This document shows, in pieces, positions 20,388 through 31,055 of a DNA stretch of 64,000 nucleotides. The notes beneath the pieces were generated by a model. That model saw only the letters and a list, made by a program, of their open reading frames with translations. It did not search any database and was not told where the DNA came from. A program made the position numbers and the translations under genes. The stretch lies in NCBI GenBank assembly GCA_030765055.1, contig CM060947.1, positions 57,398,944 to 57,462,943 on the forward strand, read 5' to 3'. This stretch comes from Mantis religiosa. Its lineage: Eukaryota; Arthropoda; Insecta; Mantodea; Mantidae. Position 1 is the stretch's first letter, and every line of letters starts with the position of its first letter.

Positions 20388-23300
20388 ATGACTTTTACAA
20401 TTGTTCGAGAACGTTGCAGGGTTCTTGACAGATTTTATTCGGGATATTCGGAAACTCAAGTGATAGTCGATCCCATTCCCGACGATGAACAAATAGACTT
20501 AATGGAATGGATTCATTGGGTGTTTTCTCAGTACTTAGAATTTGTGAACGAGCGTTTATTAAATAACGAGCCCAGTTATTTCGGCATGTCCATTTCAAAT
20601 ACCGCTTTTCCTAATAGAGATTTTAACATCACCGTCAGACGTTTCGACCAGCTAAAAGTGGAGGTCATACTAAACGCGCTAGAAAAAACTTTGCAAAGTA
20701 ACGAGAACTTCTTTCTGACCGGAACATTAAAATTCACCTGCATATACACGAAAATTTTAGAAGGCAACTGTTTCAACGAATGTGAGACTTGTTTCAGGAA
20801 TAAGGGCATCATCGTTATTAACAATACGGACTCACTTTGCTTGCCTAGAGCCATAGCGGTCTGCATATCGAAAACTACCCGAGACCCAAACTATAATTCG
20901 GTGAAAAGAGCGGAACACGTACAAAAGCGCAGTGCAATGATCCTAAGTGACCTTTTTCAAAAGCCGACATCGCGATACAGCATAGAACACGTGAGCGAAT
21001 TTGAGAAGAGTTTGAAGCACTATTTTTTCACGGTTTTCGACGGACATCGCGGCAATAAGATTCTGTACAAGTCGAAAAACGATAGCGATAAATATGTGGA
21101 TTTGTTGTATCACGACAATCACTTTAACGCGATTGTAGATTTGCATAGAGCGTTTAAGTGCAGTTATTATTGTAGGCGATGCAACTTCGTTTCTCAAAAT
21201 AAGAAGGAACTGCATCGCTGCGAACATGCCTGCTCCAAATGTCATCTCTCCTGCGTATCTTCTTTCGATCGATACGTGACGTGCTCCGGTTGTAACCGAG
21301 ACTTTAAGGGCCAGACGTGCTACGACAATCATTTACTGAAAGGTGCGTTTTACGGCGGTGACACGTCGGTGTGCGACGTTGAAAAGGTTTGCCTCACGTG
21401 CAATAAGATGTTTACCATGAAACGCAGGAAGGTTCCTCACGCGTGCGAGGAAAGATATTGCACAACGTGCTGTAACTATTTCTCAGGCGAACACGAGTGC
21501 TACATCAGACGCTATCGCAGAAAACCGCTGAGTAAGAACGTTTTGTTTTTATTCGTAGACTTTGAGTGCATGCAAGAGAAACCTTTTGGAACCGCAAAAG
21601 ATGCTTTCGAGCACGAGGCAAATCTGTGCGCCGTTTACCAGGCATGTAACCACTGCATCGACGTCTGTCGGAGAATGCATCGTTGCGAACACTGCGGCGT
21701 CAAGGAATGGGTGTTCGAAAGTGATCCGACCCGCGAACTGTTCGACTACATTCTTTTGCCGCGTACGACGTTCAAAGACATGGTTGTTATCGCTCACAAC
21801 TTGAAATCCTACGACGGTCACATATTGCTTCGGTACATGGTGGGAGCCCTGAAGTGGACTCTCGAATTAATAATGAATGGCAATCGCATATACAAGATAA
21901 AGTACAAAAACATTACTTTTTTAGATTCCTTAAATTTTATACCATTTTCGCTCGCAAAATTTTAAAAAACGTTCGATCTAAAAGAAGTTAAGGGATACTT
22001 TCCTTATCTATTTAACACTACCGAAAACAAGAATTACATCGGTCCCATACCCGACCAGAAATACTTCTGCCCCGAAAAGATGTCTGTGGATGGCAAAAAT
22101 GAGTTCGAAAAGTGGCACGCCGAACAGGTGGCATCCGATTACGTGTTCGACATGAGAAAAGAAATGGTAACGTATTGTCAGACGGACGTGCAGGTCTTGT
22201 GCTTTGGCGTGTCCAAATTTAGAAGCGAATTTATGCAGGAAAATAAAATCGATCCGTTTAGGGAGTGCGTCACGATTGCAAATGCTTGCATGAACGTCTA
22301 CAGGCACCGTTTCATGCCCGAGGATACCATCTCCATTCTTCCTGTCGGAGGATACCGCTTAGCGGATAAGTAATCGCGCATCGCCTTGATATGGTTGAGC
22401 TGGTTGGAACAAAGCCAACACATTTCAATTCGCCATGCTCTTAACTCTCGCGAAGTGAAAATTTTAAATCACAAGGTCAACGGATACAGAGAAGACGGCG
22501 ACGTCAAGCACGTGTACATGTTTCACGGTTGCTACTTTCACGGTTGCAAGCTGTTTCGTCAACAGATCGGCCGTGTTACATAACAGTGGTAACGAAACCA
22601 TGAATTCCAGGTTCGAATCCACGGAAAAATTAACGGAAAGGATGAGAAACGCCGGATACGAAGTCACCGAGATGTGGGAATGCGAATTTAACGCAATGTG
22701 CAAAGCGAACCTCGATCTGACGGAGCACGTCAGAGGTTTTGAAATTCCCGAACCTCTGGAACCTCGGGATGCCTTTTACGGCGGACGCACCAACTGCACC
22801 AAGTTGTACCGCGAAACCGCCGATACCGACGAAAAGATATACTACTACGACGTATGCAGTTTATACCCGTTTGTAAACAAGACCAAACCGTATCCGGTCG
22901 GTCATCCGAAGGTGCACACTAAGGATTTTCCAGATCTGGATTCCGTAAAAGGCGGGCTAATTAGGTGTAAGATATTACCGCCCGTGACCCTATACCACGC
23001 CGTCCTGCCCGTGCGAGTTAACGGAAAGCTAATGTTTCCTCTATGCAAATTATGCGCGCAGTTGCAAAACTTGGACGAATGCCGTCACGATTACGATCAG
23101 AGAAGTCTTCTAGGGACGTGGGTCGTCGACGAAGTCAGAGCGGCTCTCGAGGAAAATTATGTCAAGTTGGAAATTTTCGAAATATGGGAATACGAAATGG
23201 TGCAACACGACTTGGTCACTGGACAAAAAGGATTATTCGAAAACTACGTGAATTTGTTCTTAAAAATTAAGACCGAATCCTCGGACTGGCCTGCCGATTG

Positions 23301-24123
23301 CGATACCGAGAATAAGAAGCGAAAATTTATCACGGATTTTGAATTGAGAGAGGGCGTTAAGCTCGATTACGATGCCGTGCGTTCCAATCCGGGTAGACGC
23401 GAGATGGCCAAGCTAATGCTCAATTCGTTCTGGGGGAAATATGGTCAAAAAGATAATTTGCCCGTCTGCGAATTGGTGAAAGACTATTCGCGATTAATAG
23501 AATTACTAAACAATCCGAGCCTCGAGGTTCAAACGTACCTACCGGCTACGGACGATATTATGTACGTCGTGTGGAAAAACGTGAAAGATGGCCTGAAACG
23601 GAATTCGACAACCAACGTAGTCATCGCCGCGTATACCACGGCGCATGCTCGACTCGAACTTTACGCGTATCTGAAGAGGCTAGGAGAACGCGTTTTGTAC
23701 TTCGACACCGATTCGGTTATCACGACATGGCGACCAGGGCAGTGGCTGCCTGCCACCGGTCCGTTTTTAGGTTGCATGACCAACGAGTTGGAGAAATATG
23801 GAGAGAATGCCTACATCGATCAATTTGTATCCACGGGACCGCAGAGTTACGGCGATCGAACGAAAGTGATGTGTAAAATTAAGGGAATTACTTTAAATTG
23901 TCACAATCTGAACAAAGTCTACACGGGCGTCATGCGCGACATCGTACTGAGGGATAACGATCTGACGATTAACCTCTGCAATACGCAAATTACCAGAGAA
24001 CCCTTATGGACGTTGGTCACCCAGCCCGTTACAAAAATATTTCGCATGGTGGTCAGGAAACGAAAACGAGCCGACGAATTCGACACAGTTCCGTTCGGGT
24101 ATAAAAATCCCCGCGTAGAATAA
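20388..24123 (+). pseudogene. PolB: Protein-primed DNA polymerase B (broken)
   Basis: It begins at ATG 20388. The N-terminal region has the Maverick NNTDSLCLPRAIAV motif and a Cys/His-rich block (about residues 260-380). Exonuclease motifs follow: FVDFECMQ (Exo I), AHNLKSYDGHIL (Exo II) and YCQTDVQVL (Exo III, near 22172). Polymerase motifs are DVCSLYP (A, 22849), KLMLNSFWGKYGQ (B, near 23415) and YFDTDSV (C, near 23700). Two in-frame stops (21963, 22371) and a frameshift near 22570 break it. It would replicate the viral DNA from protein-primed ends. The C-terminal 516 codons remain open. Confidence 0.9.
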
Positions 24124-24144
24124 AGAAGCGTCACATTTGTTATC

Positions 24145-26028
24145 ATGTCGTCGCGATCGTTGCCGCATCAAGACGTCTTAAATTACGACGTCAGTCAGTT
24201 GAGCAATACCGAATCGGTGCAAATTCCGAAACGATCGGCTAACGAAAATCATAACTACTATCGCAACGTTAAGTTCCCAAGATTCGATACAGATTCCGAC
24301 ACGGCCGAAAAACGCGCGGCGAGGGATAACGATCGATTTGCGCATCATGCGAAATATCCGAAGGTGGATCGTGTCGCCGAGACGTGCGCAAAGCGAACGG
24401 TTCAGCAGGATTTATTTGGCCATAACGCCAAACATTCGAGATTAGATCGCGGCGACAAAGCTGCGGCAAAGAGATCGGCCGAGGAAGACTGGAATCAGGA
24501 AATTAAGTTGTCAAGGTACCAACCTTTAAATATCGAATCATTCTTTAACCCTATAAACGACGTTAAACGATCCACGAAACGAACGGCAGATCAAGAGTTA
24601 TTTGGACGCAAGGTCAAACATCCGAAGTCGAATCGTGACAGCAGGGCGGGTAAGAGAACGGCAGACGAAGACTTTGGCGTGAGAATAAAAAGGCCAAAGC
24701 ACCGGCTTTCGAGCCTCGAAGCATTTTTCAGCCCCGCGAAGCGTCCGAACAGAGCATCTAAACGCTGCCCCCTCAAGGCGCCTTTTAAGAGTAATAGAAA
24801 ACGCGGCGAAAGTTCCGCATCCGCAATTCTGCCGGAGAGACCGTACGTTGCCGAGATTTCGACCGACGGCACCGTTCGCGACATCGGGGAACCCGACGCC
24901 GTAAACGATGACGAAGCAATACCCGAAAACGCAGACTCCACCTTCGCGACGCCTAGGTACGACGGAAAAATGACTCGCAGGGACAGCGACGTCCGCAGAC
25001 GTGCGCGGTACGCGCCTTACGCCAAAGAGCAACAGTTAGCCATGCGTGATAACGCCGAATCGATGACGCGCCCTAACGAGGTTATTAAGAGATTATTAAA
25101 CGAGATTGTCGTGAAAGAAAGAGCTAAAGAGGGCAGCGGCGATTGGAGAGATGCGCGGTTCAAGCCGTATCGAAAGAAGTCGCGAAATGTCGAAATTTAC
25201 AGACCCTTCGAACCTGCCGACCCCGGCGAGGATGGCGTAGAGATGAGAGACGTCGCGGCCGAAAGCGATTCGGTCGATTATGGCAACGCGCACGGCTGTC
25301 GCCTCGACGACGGTGTCGACGATCACGTCGAAGACGGCACCTTCGATGCGAACACCGTTAACAATGCAACTTCGGCGCCTGCAGAAGTCGTCGATTCCGA
25401 CACTGTAAAGTTCAGGTTTCCAAGCACCATACAGGTGGCCGGTCCTTCGCGCTTCGGCAAATCCACATTCGTTAAGAAACTATTACGTCACGCCAATACT
25501 TTGTTCGATAACCCGATCAAGAGAGCGTTATGGTGTCATCCGCGCGAATATCCACCTAATTTCGGGCGGGAGTTTCACAATTGCACCTTCAACGTGCGCA
25601 CGCACGCGGGAATACCCGAATTGGAAAACGTTAGGAATGGCGACCTTATCGTGTTGGATGATCTCATGTACGAGGCAGATAGCAACGAGGTATCTAATTT
25701 TTTCACCAAGGACTCTCATCACGAAAATTTCGGAGTGGTATACGTCTTGCAAAATCTCTTTCCGCAAGGAAAAAAGTTTAGGACCATGTCGTTAAATTCC
25801 AATTATATCGTGGTATATAAAAATAATAGGGATAAACTGCAGATCGATAAACTGTTTCAGCAACTCGAACCGAGAAAATCGAAATTCCTGTTAGATGCTT
25901 TCAACAAGGCAACCGAGAATTCGCACGGTTATCTGGTATTAGACTGCACTCAACATACGCCGGATCTTTATCGCTACAGAACGGGCGTTTTACCCGGCGA
26001 ATCCCTCGCCTGCTTCAGGCCGAAATAA
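24145..26028 (+). CDS. ATP: FtsK/HerA-type packaging ATPase with repetitive basic N-terminus
   Basis: 627 codons, open. It starts 21 bases after the polymerase stop. The last ~220 residues are the ATPase of Mavericks and adintoviruses, which pumps DNA into capsids. Walker A-like GPSRFGKST is at residues 433-441 and Walker B LIVLDDLM at 501-508; then come FFTKDSHH and VYVLQNLFPQ. The first ~210 residues hold about six loose repeats beginning KR-(S/T/A)-A, each with a K-x-(P/S)-(R/K) segment. They are followed by an acidic linker. The long basic extension makes the protein much larger than the bare ATPase and may bind DNA or carry nuclear signals (inference). Confidence 0.85.
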   Translation: MSSRSLPHQDVLNYDVSQLSNTESVQIPKRSANENHNYYRNVKFPRFDTDSDTAEKRAARDNDRFAHHAKYPKVDRVAETCAKRTVQQDLFGHNAKHSRLDRGDKAAAKRSAEEDWNQEIKLSRYQPLNIESFFNPINDVKRSTKRTADQELFGRKVKHPKSNRDSRAGKRTADEDFGVRIKRPKHRLSSLEAFFSPAKRPNRASKRCPLKAPFKSNRKRGESSASAILPERPYVAEISTDGTVRDIGEPDAVNDDEAIPENADSTFATPRYDGKMTRRDSDVRRRARYAPYAKEQQLAMRDNAESMTRPNEVIKRLLNEIVVKERAKEGSGDWRDARFKPYRKKSRNVEIYRPFEPADPGEDGVEMRDVAAESDSVDYGNAHGCRLDDGVDDHVEDGTFDANTVNNATSAPAEVVDSDTVKFRFPSTIQVAGPSRFGKSTFVKKLLRHANTLFDNPIKRALWCHPREYPPNFGREFHNCTFNVRTHAGIPELENVRNGDLIVLDDLMYEADSNEVSNFFTKDSHHENFGVVYVLQNLFPQGKKFRTMSLNSNYIVVYKNNRDKLQIDKLFQQLEPRKSKFLLDAFNKATENSHGYLVLDCTQHTPDLYRYRTGVLPGESLACFRPK

Positions 26029-26134
26029 CGTGTATATATGTATATAGGTGGGCATAACTAGACAAAAAGGGTCATTACCGACGACGATGCCGGCGCAGAA
26101 CGTTCCATGGCTGTCTTCGGCAGCGTATAAAAAG
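26029..26134 (+). promoter_or_regulatory. Intergenic TATA-like boxes before late-type small genes
   Basis: TATATATGTATATAGG near 26033 and GTATAAAAAG near 26125 lie in the only sizeable plus-strand gap after the polymerase. They may drive the small genes, integrase and capsid block. Confidence 0.35.
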
Positions 26135-26479
26135 TGTGTAAGCTATGTTCACCTTCGATAGCGAAAAGGTGCGGAGCACTGTTCGTGTTGAGCAAAGCAA
26201 GCTCGAGGAAAAAATTACTAAAAGATGCGGATTCGACGCTTCTTAAGGCAATCACCGAATGCATATTAAACGTTAGTAAAGGAACGATACCGCTATCTGA
26301 AAAGTGTGTAAGGCGCTTAAAAAGTATAAAAAGACGTGGAGAAAGGTGGTCGATAGAGCAACGCCGTTAAAGAAGAAGAAAAAACTTTTAATACAAAAGG
26401 GCGGGTTTTTATCGGCTTTCATCATTCCGGTGTTGAGCGCCTTAGGTAGCGCTCTCGTGTCGAAATTAATGCCGTCATG
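26134..26479 (+). pseudogene. Small conserved Maverick protein, GGFL type (frameshifted)
   Basis: The first frame has KKLLKDADSTLLKAI and ECILNVSKGTIPLS, closely like a small uncharacterised Maverick/adintovirus protein with the ECALN...G.IPLS pattern. Around 26320 the frame shifts and the C-terminal part continues with a poly-Lys stretch, a QKGGFL motif and a hydrophobic end closing at 26479. The start is unclear because of stops near 26128. Its role in the family is not established to my knowledge; the hydrophobic end suggests membrane or capsid association. Confidence 0.6.
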
Positions 26480-26922
26480 AAGCACGCCAAGCAGATCATG
26501 TTACTTCATTCGCAACCGGAAAGCGAAAAGAAGTTACACGTCGTAGACAAAACCTTAACCGGCTTAGTAGAGGACATAGAATAAAAAAGTTAGACGTTCC
26601 TTCCGACGAGAAATGGGGCTTGCTTAGACACAAGCTAACCAACTACTACGACATCATATCGCAATTGCGAAGACCGTATCTTCACGCCATGTAAGAAGAA
26701 GCAAAATTATTAGAGAACGAAGATAAAAAAGAAATCCGAAAAGAGACGCCCGCACCGAAATCGATAAAAGCACCTCCGAAGCCTCCGAAGAAGAGAGGCG
26801 TACCAACTTCGGATAGCGACGATTCCGATACAGAAGTTAGATTTTCGCCGTACCCTACTCGAACCGCGACGCGCAAGCAAACCCATTTATTACGCTCTGC
26901 GAAATGGCGAAAGGCTCGCTGA
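26477..26922 (+). pseudogene. Small conserved Maverick protein (frameshifted, stop)
   Basis: ATG 26477 overlaps the stop of the previous gene by the ATGA arrangement. The start MKHAKQIMLL resembles a second small conserved Maverick gene that lies near the integrase. A stop after about 35 codons and a frameshift near 26580 follow. A segment with PSDEKWGLL continues to a TAA near 26692, then a Lys/Pro-rich tail that overlaps the integrase start. Function unknown. Confidence 0.5.
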
Positions 26923-27987
26923 ATCGCGAGGAAATTGCTCTACTCGATAAATACTATTCGCGGGTCGATCACTATGCGGGGCTTCGAACCGTGCAAAAGC
27001 TTCGCAGGGCCACGGGAATCTCGAGCGACAAAATTAAGCGTTATCTGCAAGGACAAGAGAGCTACACTCTCCACAAACCCGTGAGAAAGCGCTTTCCGAC
27101 GAAAATATATCACGTGACCAATATTGACGACCTTTGGGAAAGCGATATCAACGTGCTAGATAACATATCCAAATATAACAGACCGTATTCGTATATCTTG
27201 ACGATAATCGACGTATTTTCTAAGTTTGCATGGGCCTTACCTCTCAAAAATAAATCCGGCAAAGAGGTCACCAGGGCTTTCGCTGCCGTTTTCAGCCGAT
27301 ATAAGCGCATTCCTAAAATACTTCAAACGGATAAAGGTACGGAATTCACAAACAGAGTCTTTCAAAGCTTCCTAAAATCTAAGGGCGTGAGACATTATAC
27401 CACCAACAACAACGTAAAAGCTAGCGTGGTGGAGAGATTCAATAGAACCTTGAAAACTAAAATGTGGAGATACTTCACTCACAAAAATACGTATCGCTAC
27501 GTGGACGCGCTACCTAAATTGCTGCAGTCGTATAATGGTTCGTATCACAGATCGATAAAAATGGCTCCCATACAGGTAAACTTCTAATATATTAGAGGTG
27601 TACAATAATTTATACGGGAAAAGATTGCAAAACTTTGCGGCTTCCAAACCGTTAACCTACAAGGTTGGCGATCACGTTCGAATTTCAAAATTAAAACTCG
27701 TGTTCGACAAGGGTTACGAGCACAATTGGACGAACGAAATATTTGTGAGACACCGGGCGATCAGAAGCGTGCCCGCGGTCTACAGACTGAAGGATCTCGC
27801 GGGAGAACTCGAGGGGATCTTTTACGCGGAATTGCAGAAAGTCGCCCTTCCCAAGGTTTACAAGATAGATAAGATCTTGAGCACACGCACCAGAGGCGGC
27901 AGTAAGGAGGTGCTCGTGAAGTGGAAAGGTTATCCCGATAAATTTAATACTTGGATTAAGCGGTCCGAAATAACGGCTCCGTCATGA
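26904..27987 (+). pseudogene. INT: Retroviral-type integrase with chromodomain (frameshifted)
   Basis: Starts at ATG 26904. An N-terminal helical region ends in ESYTLHKPVRKRF. The rve core follows, with catalytic Asp at 27144 (WESDI), Asp at 27330 (QTDKGTEF) and Glu at 27432 (VVERFNRT). A one-base loss near 27584 gives a stop; the rest continues from 27598. The C-terminal chromodomain has VLVKWKGYPDKFNTWI. This is the integrase of Mavericks/adintoviruses that inserts viral DNA into the host. The stop overlaps the next ATG (ATGA at 27984). Confidence 0.88.
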
Positions 27988-29010
27988 TTCGCACGGAGCC
28001 ATTTTCCGTTACTTTAACCAGCAACGGATCCGCAAGCATATTCGAAAACAACACGACGTCTCAGTTCTGGAACATGCTGCCGCAACGCACGGTTCTTCAA
28101 GGCAAATGGGAGGTAGCCCTCACGAAGATCAGATCCCCGGGTTCGTTTTTAAATGTCGCAAAAGGCGGTAACTTCATAAAAGGCACGCTCCTTCGCAAGG
28201 AGCTTCCTCGAGAAGTGGAATTCAGATACGAATTGGAAGAAACGACCGTGATGGATAACGTAATGCTGTTGACGATGCTTAACGATAAAATAAAAAAGGA
28301 AGCTCACGTCGACAAATTCTTTTTATTCAATAAAGAGGCCGGCATCGTTAGCGTTAATCCTCAGGCCGTAGAAAGGAAAGAAAAGATGCGCAAAGATGCG
28401 GGTGCTCCAGCCGCCGCCGTCGCAGCCGCAGTCACCCCCGCCACCGAGGTCGAAACCAGACAGAAATAATCACACGAACCGCCCGGAATACGAGGTTAGC
28501 GACGCAGCGCACGCCGAACACGCGGTCGCCGGCGAAGATCCTGCACACGGCGAATCTAGAAGATCGCAAAGTAAGCGAAATTCGGGCGACGACGGCAGCA
28601 GAAACGTCATGCGCGAGCTCTTCCTCTCCTCGGATCTATGCAGGCATTTAGGATTCGCGCCTTTTACCGACGTTACCAAAGTGAAACGCGCTCAATTTCC
28701 GATGAATCCGTACGTTAATTTTCCGTACGAGATTTTCGTTTACTGCAACATCATAGAACCTCAGATGGTGAGCCACACGTTTGCTCCGATCATCGAAAGC
28801 ACCATAGTCGAAGTGGACGTCGACCACAAGCATTTGGCGATGGAAAGGACGTTCGCCCCGTTAAACTGGGTGCCCGTTCTTCAACACGATTTTCAGATCG
28901 TGCAAATAGATTTAAGAACCGGTACGGGCGAATTATTGCCATTTATCGACGGGTTTTCTTCGGCCGTGGTTCTCTGGTTTAGACCTTATGGATCATCGAG
29001 AACTCGTTAA
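27984..29010 (+). pseudogene. mCP: Minor capsid (penton-type) protein (frameshifted)
   Basis: The N-terminal frame, 27984-28469, has the family's opening: VTLTSNGSASIFENNT, FWNMLPQRTVLQGKWEVAL. The frame shifts within a low-complexity Ala/Pro-rich stretch at about 28396-28469. The second frame runs to 29010 with VMRELFLSSDLCRHLGF, NFPYEIFVYCNIIEPQ and a closing IDGFSSAVVLWFRP. In Mavericks and adintoviruses this single-jelly-roll protein forms capsid vertices. Confidence 0.85.
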
Positions 29011-29489
29011 GTACTTCCTCGATCAATCCGGTCGAGGCGACTCTCTGGTGCTGTACAAGGGGAAACGCTTTCAGAGGGGCCGAGGTCTTTTCGGCGCTTT
29101 AAGCAGTTTATTTCGATTCATGTCTCCGTACGTTAAATCCGCAGCAAAGTCCGTCGGCAAGGAACTATTAAACGTGGGCGGCAACGTATTATCCGATGTC
29201 ATGTCTCAAAGGCCGTTTAAAGCTTCCCTCAAAGAAAGACTTAGAGGGCGGGACTAATCTGAAACATAAAGCCGATCGTGCGCTGGACTCGATGCTCGGT
29301 TCGGGAATAAAAGCTCGTAAAATTCGAAAACTCGCGCAGTCGAAAAGGAAGCGCGCGCGACGCAAGAAGGCGCCCGCAAGAAAGACTAAAAACAACAAGA
29401 AGAAGCGACCCCGCAAGAGCACGTGTAAGCAGACGCGCAAGCGCAAATTAGCGAAGAGAAAGGTAACCCCGCGCGATATATTTGCATAA
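28988..29489 (+). pseudogene. pVI-like/basic core protein (frameshifted)
   Basis: ATG 28988 overlaps the penton end. The first frame has RGRGLFGALSSLFRF and an amphipathic Ala/Ser/Val-rich stretch, like the adenovirus pVI-like proteins of adintoviruses. Around 29200-29255 the frame shifts. The second part carries ALDSMLGSGIKARKIRK and a very Lys/Arg-rich tail ending at 29489. The membrane-active and DNA-condensing parts of the core are thus in one gene. The last base of its TAA stop is the A of the capsid gene ATG. Confidence 0.75.
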
Positions 29490-30613
29490 TGTCGAAGGTT
29501 TACGTAAATTCCGCATTTAACATTTTCGAAGAACGTCCCGTGCAAACGAGCGTACATCGCTATTCGATCATCGAACTAGAACCCCAAAACGTAATTTCCT
29601 ACAATTCCCCCATCGTCTTTCACTACAAGGGCAATGCCGACGCTTACATCGACCTCTCTCAAATAGATCTATACCTGCGGTGCAAGATCGTCTCTCACGA
29701 CGATAAGGTTTTAAAAGATACGGATAAGATCACCCTCGTGAATAACCCTCTTAACGCGCTCTTTCAGCAGGTGGAAGTAGTTTTAAATAATGTCACCGTC
29801 ACACCTCCGCAACCCGGTTATCCTTACAGAACGTATATAGAGCAGCTCTTCAATTACTCGCCCGATTCGCAAAATTCGTGGCTCGAAGCGTCGCTATGGA
29901 AGAAAGACACGGCGGGAAAGTTTGACGTTTTCGACGGCAACGAGGGCGTAACCTGTCGTTTCGAGCACACGAAGGGTAGCACGGAGTTCGAATTGCTGGG
30001 GCGATTATCGTGTTCTCTGTTTTCTCAGGACAAATATCTTCCCAATAACATCGACATGACCGTGAAATTAACGCCGTCGACGCCCGAATTTCATCTGATG
30101 TCTGTCGGAGAACTCAAGGGAAAAACCGTGATAACGACCGCCACGCTTAACGTGACGTGCATCTTTCCTTCTCCTTCCCTCCTTCTGGCACACCAAAATT
30201 TACTGTCCGCGCAGAACGGCAAGATGCCTCTAGACGAAGTGGACATTCAACCTTTTAACATCCCCAGAGGAACGATAAGCAAAAAGTTTCACGACATGCT
30301 AGTGGGCAAAGCACCTCGCAGGGTGACCATCGCGTTCGTATCCGATTCGGCGTATAGCGGCGATTTTCACAAAAACCCGTTTAACTTCCTACACCTAGAT
30401 CTCAATTTTCTTCAGCTGTTCGTGAACGAGCAGCCGTACGTGTTTGGAACTCCCAACATCATCCTCAAGCAATCGCAACGTGCCGAGACGGTGAGCTGGT
30501 CTCTGGTGGAAGAAGATTGGAAGACGCTAATCAAACTCTACCCCATCGTCAACGACATATTCTACCATCGTCTAAAGGAATCCAACGAGGTCAGGAACTT
30601 AATAAATAAATAA
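29489..30613 (+). CDS. MCP: Major capsid protein, double jelly roll (C-terminus atypical)
   Basis: 374 open codons from ATG 29489. Family landmarks are EERPVQTSVHRYSIIELEP, DAYIDLSQIDLYLRCKI, NNPLNALFQQVEVVLNN, PYRTYIEQLFNYS and NPFNFLHLDLNFLQLFVNE. The last ~60 residues, after VFGTP, do not resemble the usual second jelly roll. The protein is shorter than the roughly 450-600 residues I expect for the family. The end, with its TAAATAAATAAA, meets the 3' end of the R1-like element, so the natural C-terminus was probably cut off. Confidence 0.82.
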   Translation: MSKVYVNSAFNIFEERPVQTSVHRYSIIELEPQNVISYNSPIVFHYKGNADAYIDLSQIDLYLRCKIVSHDDKVLKDTDKITLVNNPLNALFQQVEVVLNNVTVTPPQPGYPYRTYIEQLFNYSPDSQNSWLEASLWKKDTAGKFDVFDGNEGVTCRFEHTKGSTEFELLGRLSCSLFSQDKYLPNNIDMTVKLTPSTPEFHLMSVGELKGKTVITTATLNVTCIFPSPSLLLAHQNLLSAQNGKMPLDEVDIQPFNIPRGTISKKFHDMLVGKAPRRVTIAFVSDSAYSGDFHKNPFNFLHLDLNFLQLFVNEQPYVFGTPNIILKQSQRAETVSWSLVEEDWKTLIKLYPIVNDIFYHRLKESNEVRNLINK

Positions 30614-30772
30614 ATTCTACATTCTTATGTTCCGATTACTTGAATCTATATCGGAACCTAAATTAACATTCTAACATTTTGTTTTCATCTTTACATTTAA
30701 TTTAACTTTATTTATAATTTTGTAGACAAATTATATCTAATTATCTGCTTAACTTTGCAGTTGCCTAACCTA

Positions 30773-30800
30773 TCAGTCATCATTGCTTCTTGATGACTGA
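30773..30800. other. Perfect 10 bp hairpin in 3' UTR of R1-like element
   Basis: TCAGTCATCA and TGATGACTGA flank an 8-base loop. Both sides are bordered by CCTAACCTA, so the arrangement is locally symmetrical. It may be the 3' recognition structure of this element. Confidence 0.6.
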
Positions 30801-31055
30801 ACCTAACCTATGTGTAGATTGAACATTTATACGTTTGTTTATGTTTTAATATATTGCTGTCAAGTCTCGAATTTATACTCTTCTATAAGGAGTTCCTTCT
30901 ATTTGTTTCCTATCCTGTGATATTTTGTATTCCGATGATTTCCTCGAGTTCCTCATCTATGTCATCTAAATCTGCCAATGTTTGCTCAAATATAGGACTT
31001 AGGTCTCTTCGCTGCTCCTGTCTTTCGATTGGCCTTATGGATCTTCTTACTGGTA

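Larger units (their letters stand above)
15581..30613 (+). mobile_element. Integrated Maverick/Polinton-adintovirus-like genome (decayed)
   Basis: A compact cluster contains a protein-primed DNA polymerase B, FtsK/HerA-type packaging ATPase, retroviral-type integrase with chromodomain, penton-type and double-jelly-roll capsid proteins, a pVI-like core protein, and two divergent early-type regions. Genes overlap by a few bases, as in viral genomes. The left end starts with AGT, the usual Maverick terminus, at a palindrome. No matching terminal repeat is seen on the right, where an R1-like element follows the capsid gene. I found no adenain-type protease. PolB, integrase, penton, core protein and two small genes are broken. 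Confidence 0.88.

Noticed and set aside
26904..27987. Viral integrase as a Ty3/gypsy integrase
   Set aside because: It lies between Maverick-type genes and has the Maverick N-terminal pattern. The true gypsy integrase at 61236-62150 is different.
28396..28469. Programmed frameshift in the penton gene
   Set aside because: Similar shifts in nearly all neighbouring viral genes point to decay rather than programmed recoding.
20388..30613. Adenain-type cysteine protease
   Set aside because: I looked for an HWV-type motif in the frames of this region and found none. It may have been on the lost right end.
30750..30815. CCTAACCTA stretches as telomeric repeats
   Set aside because: Only isolated pairs of the motif around a hairpin in the 3' UTR of the R1-like element, not a TTAGG array.
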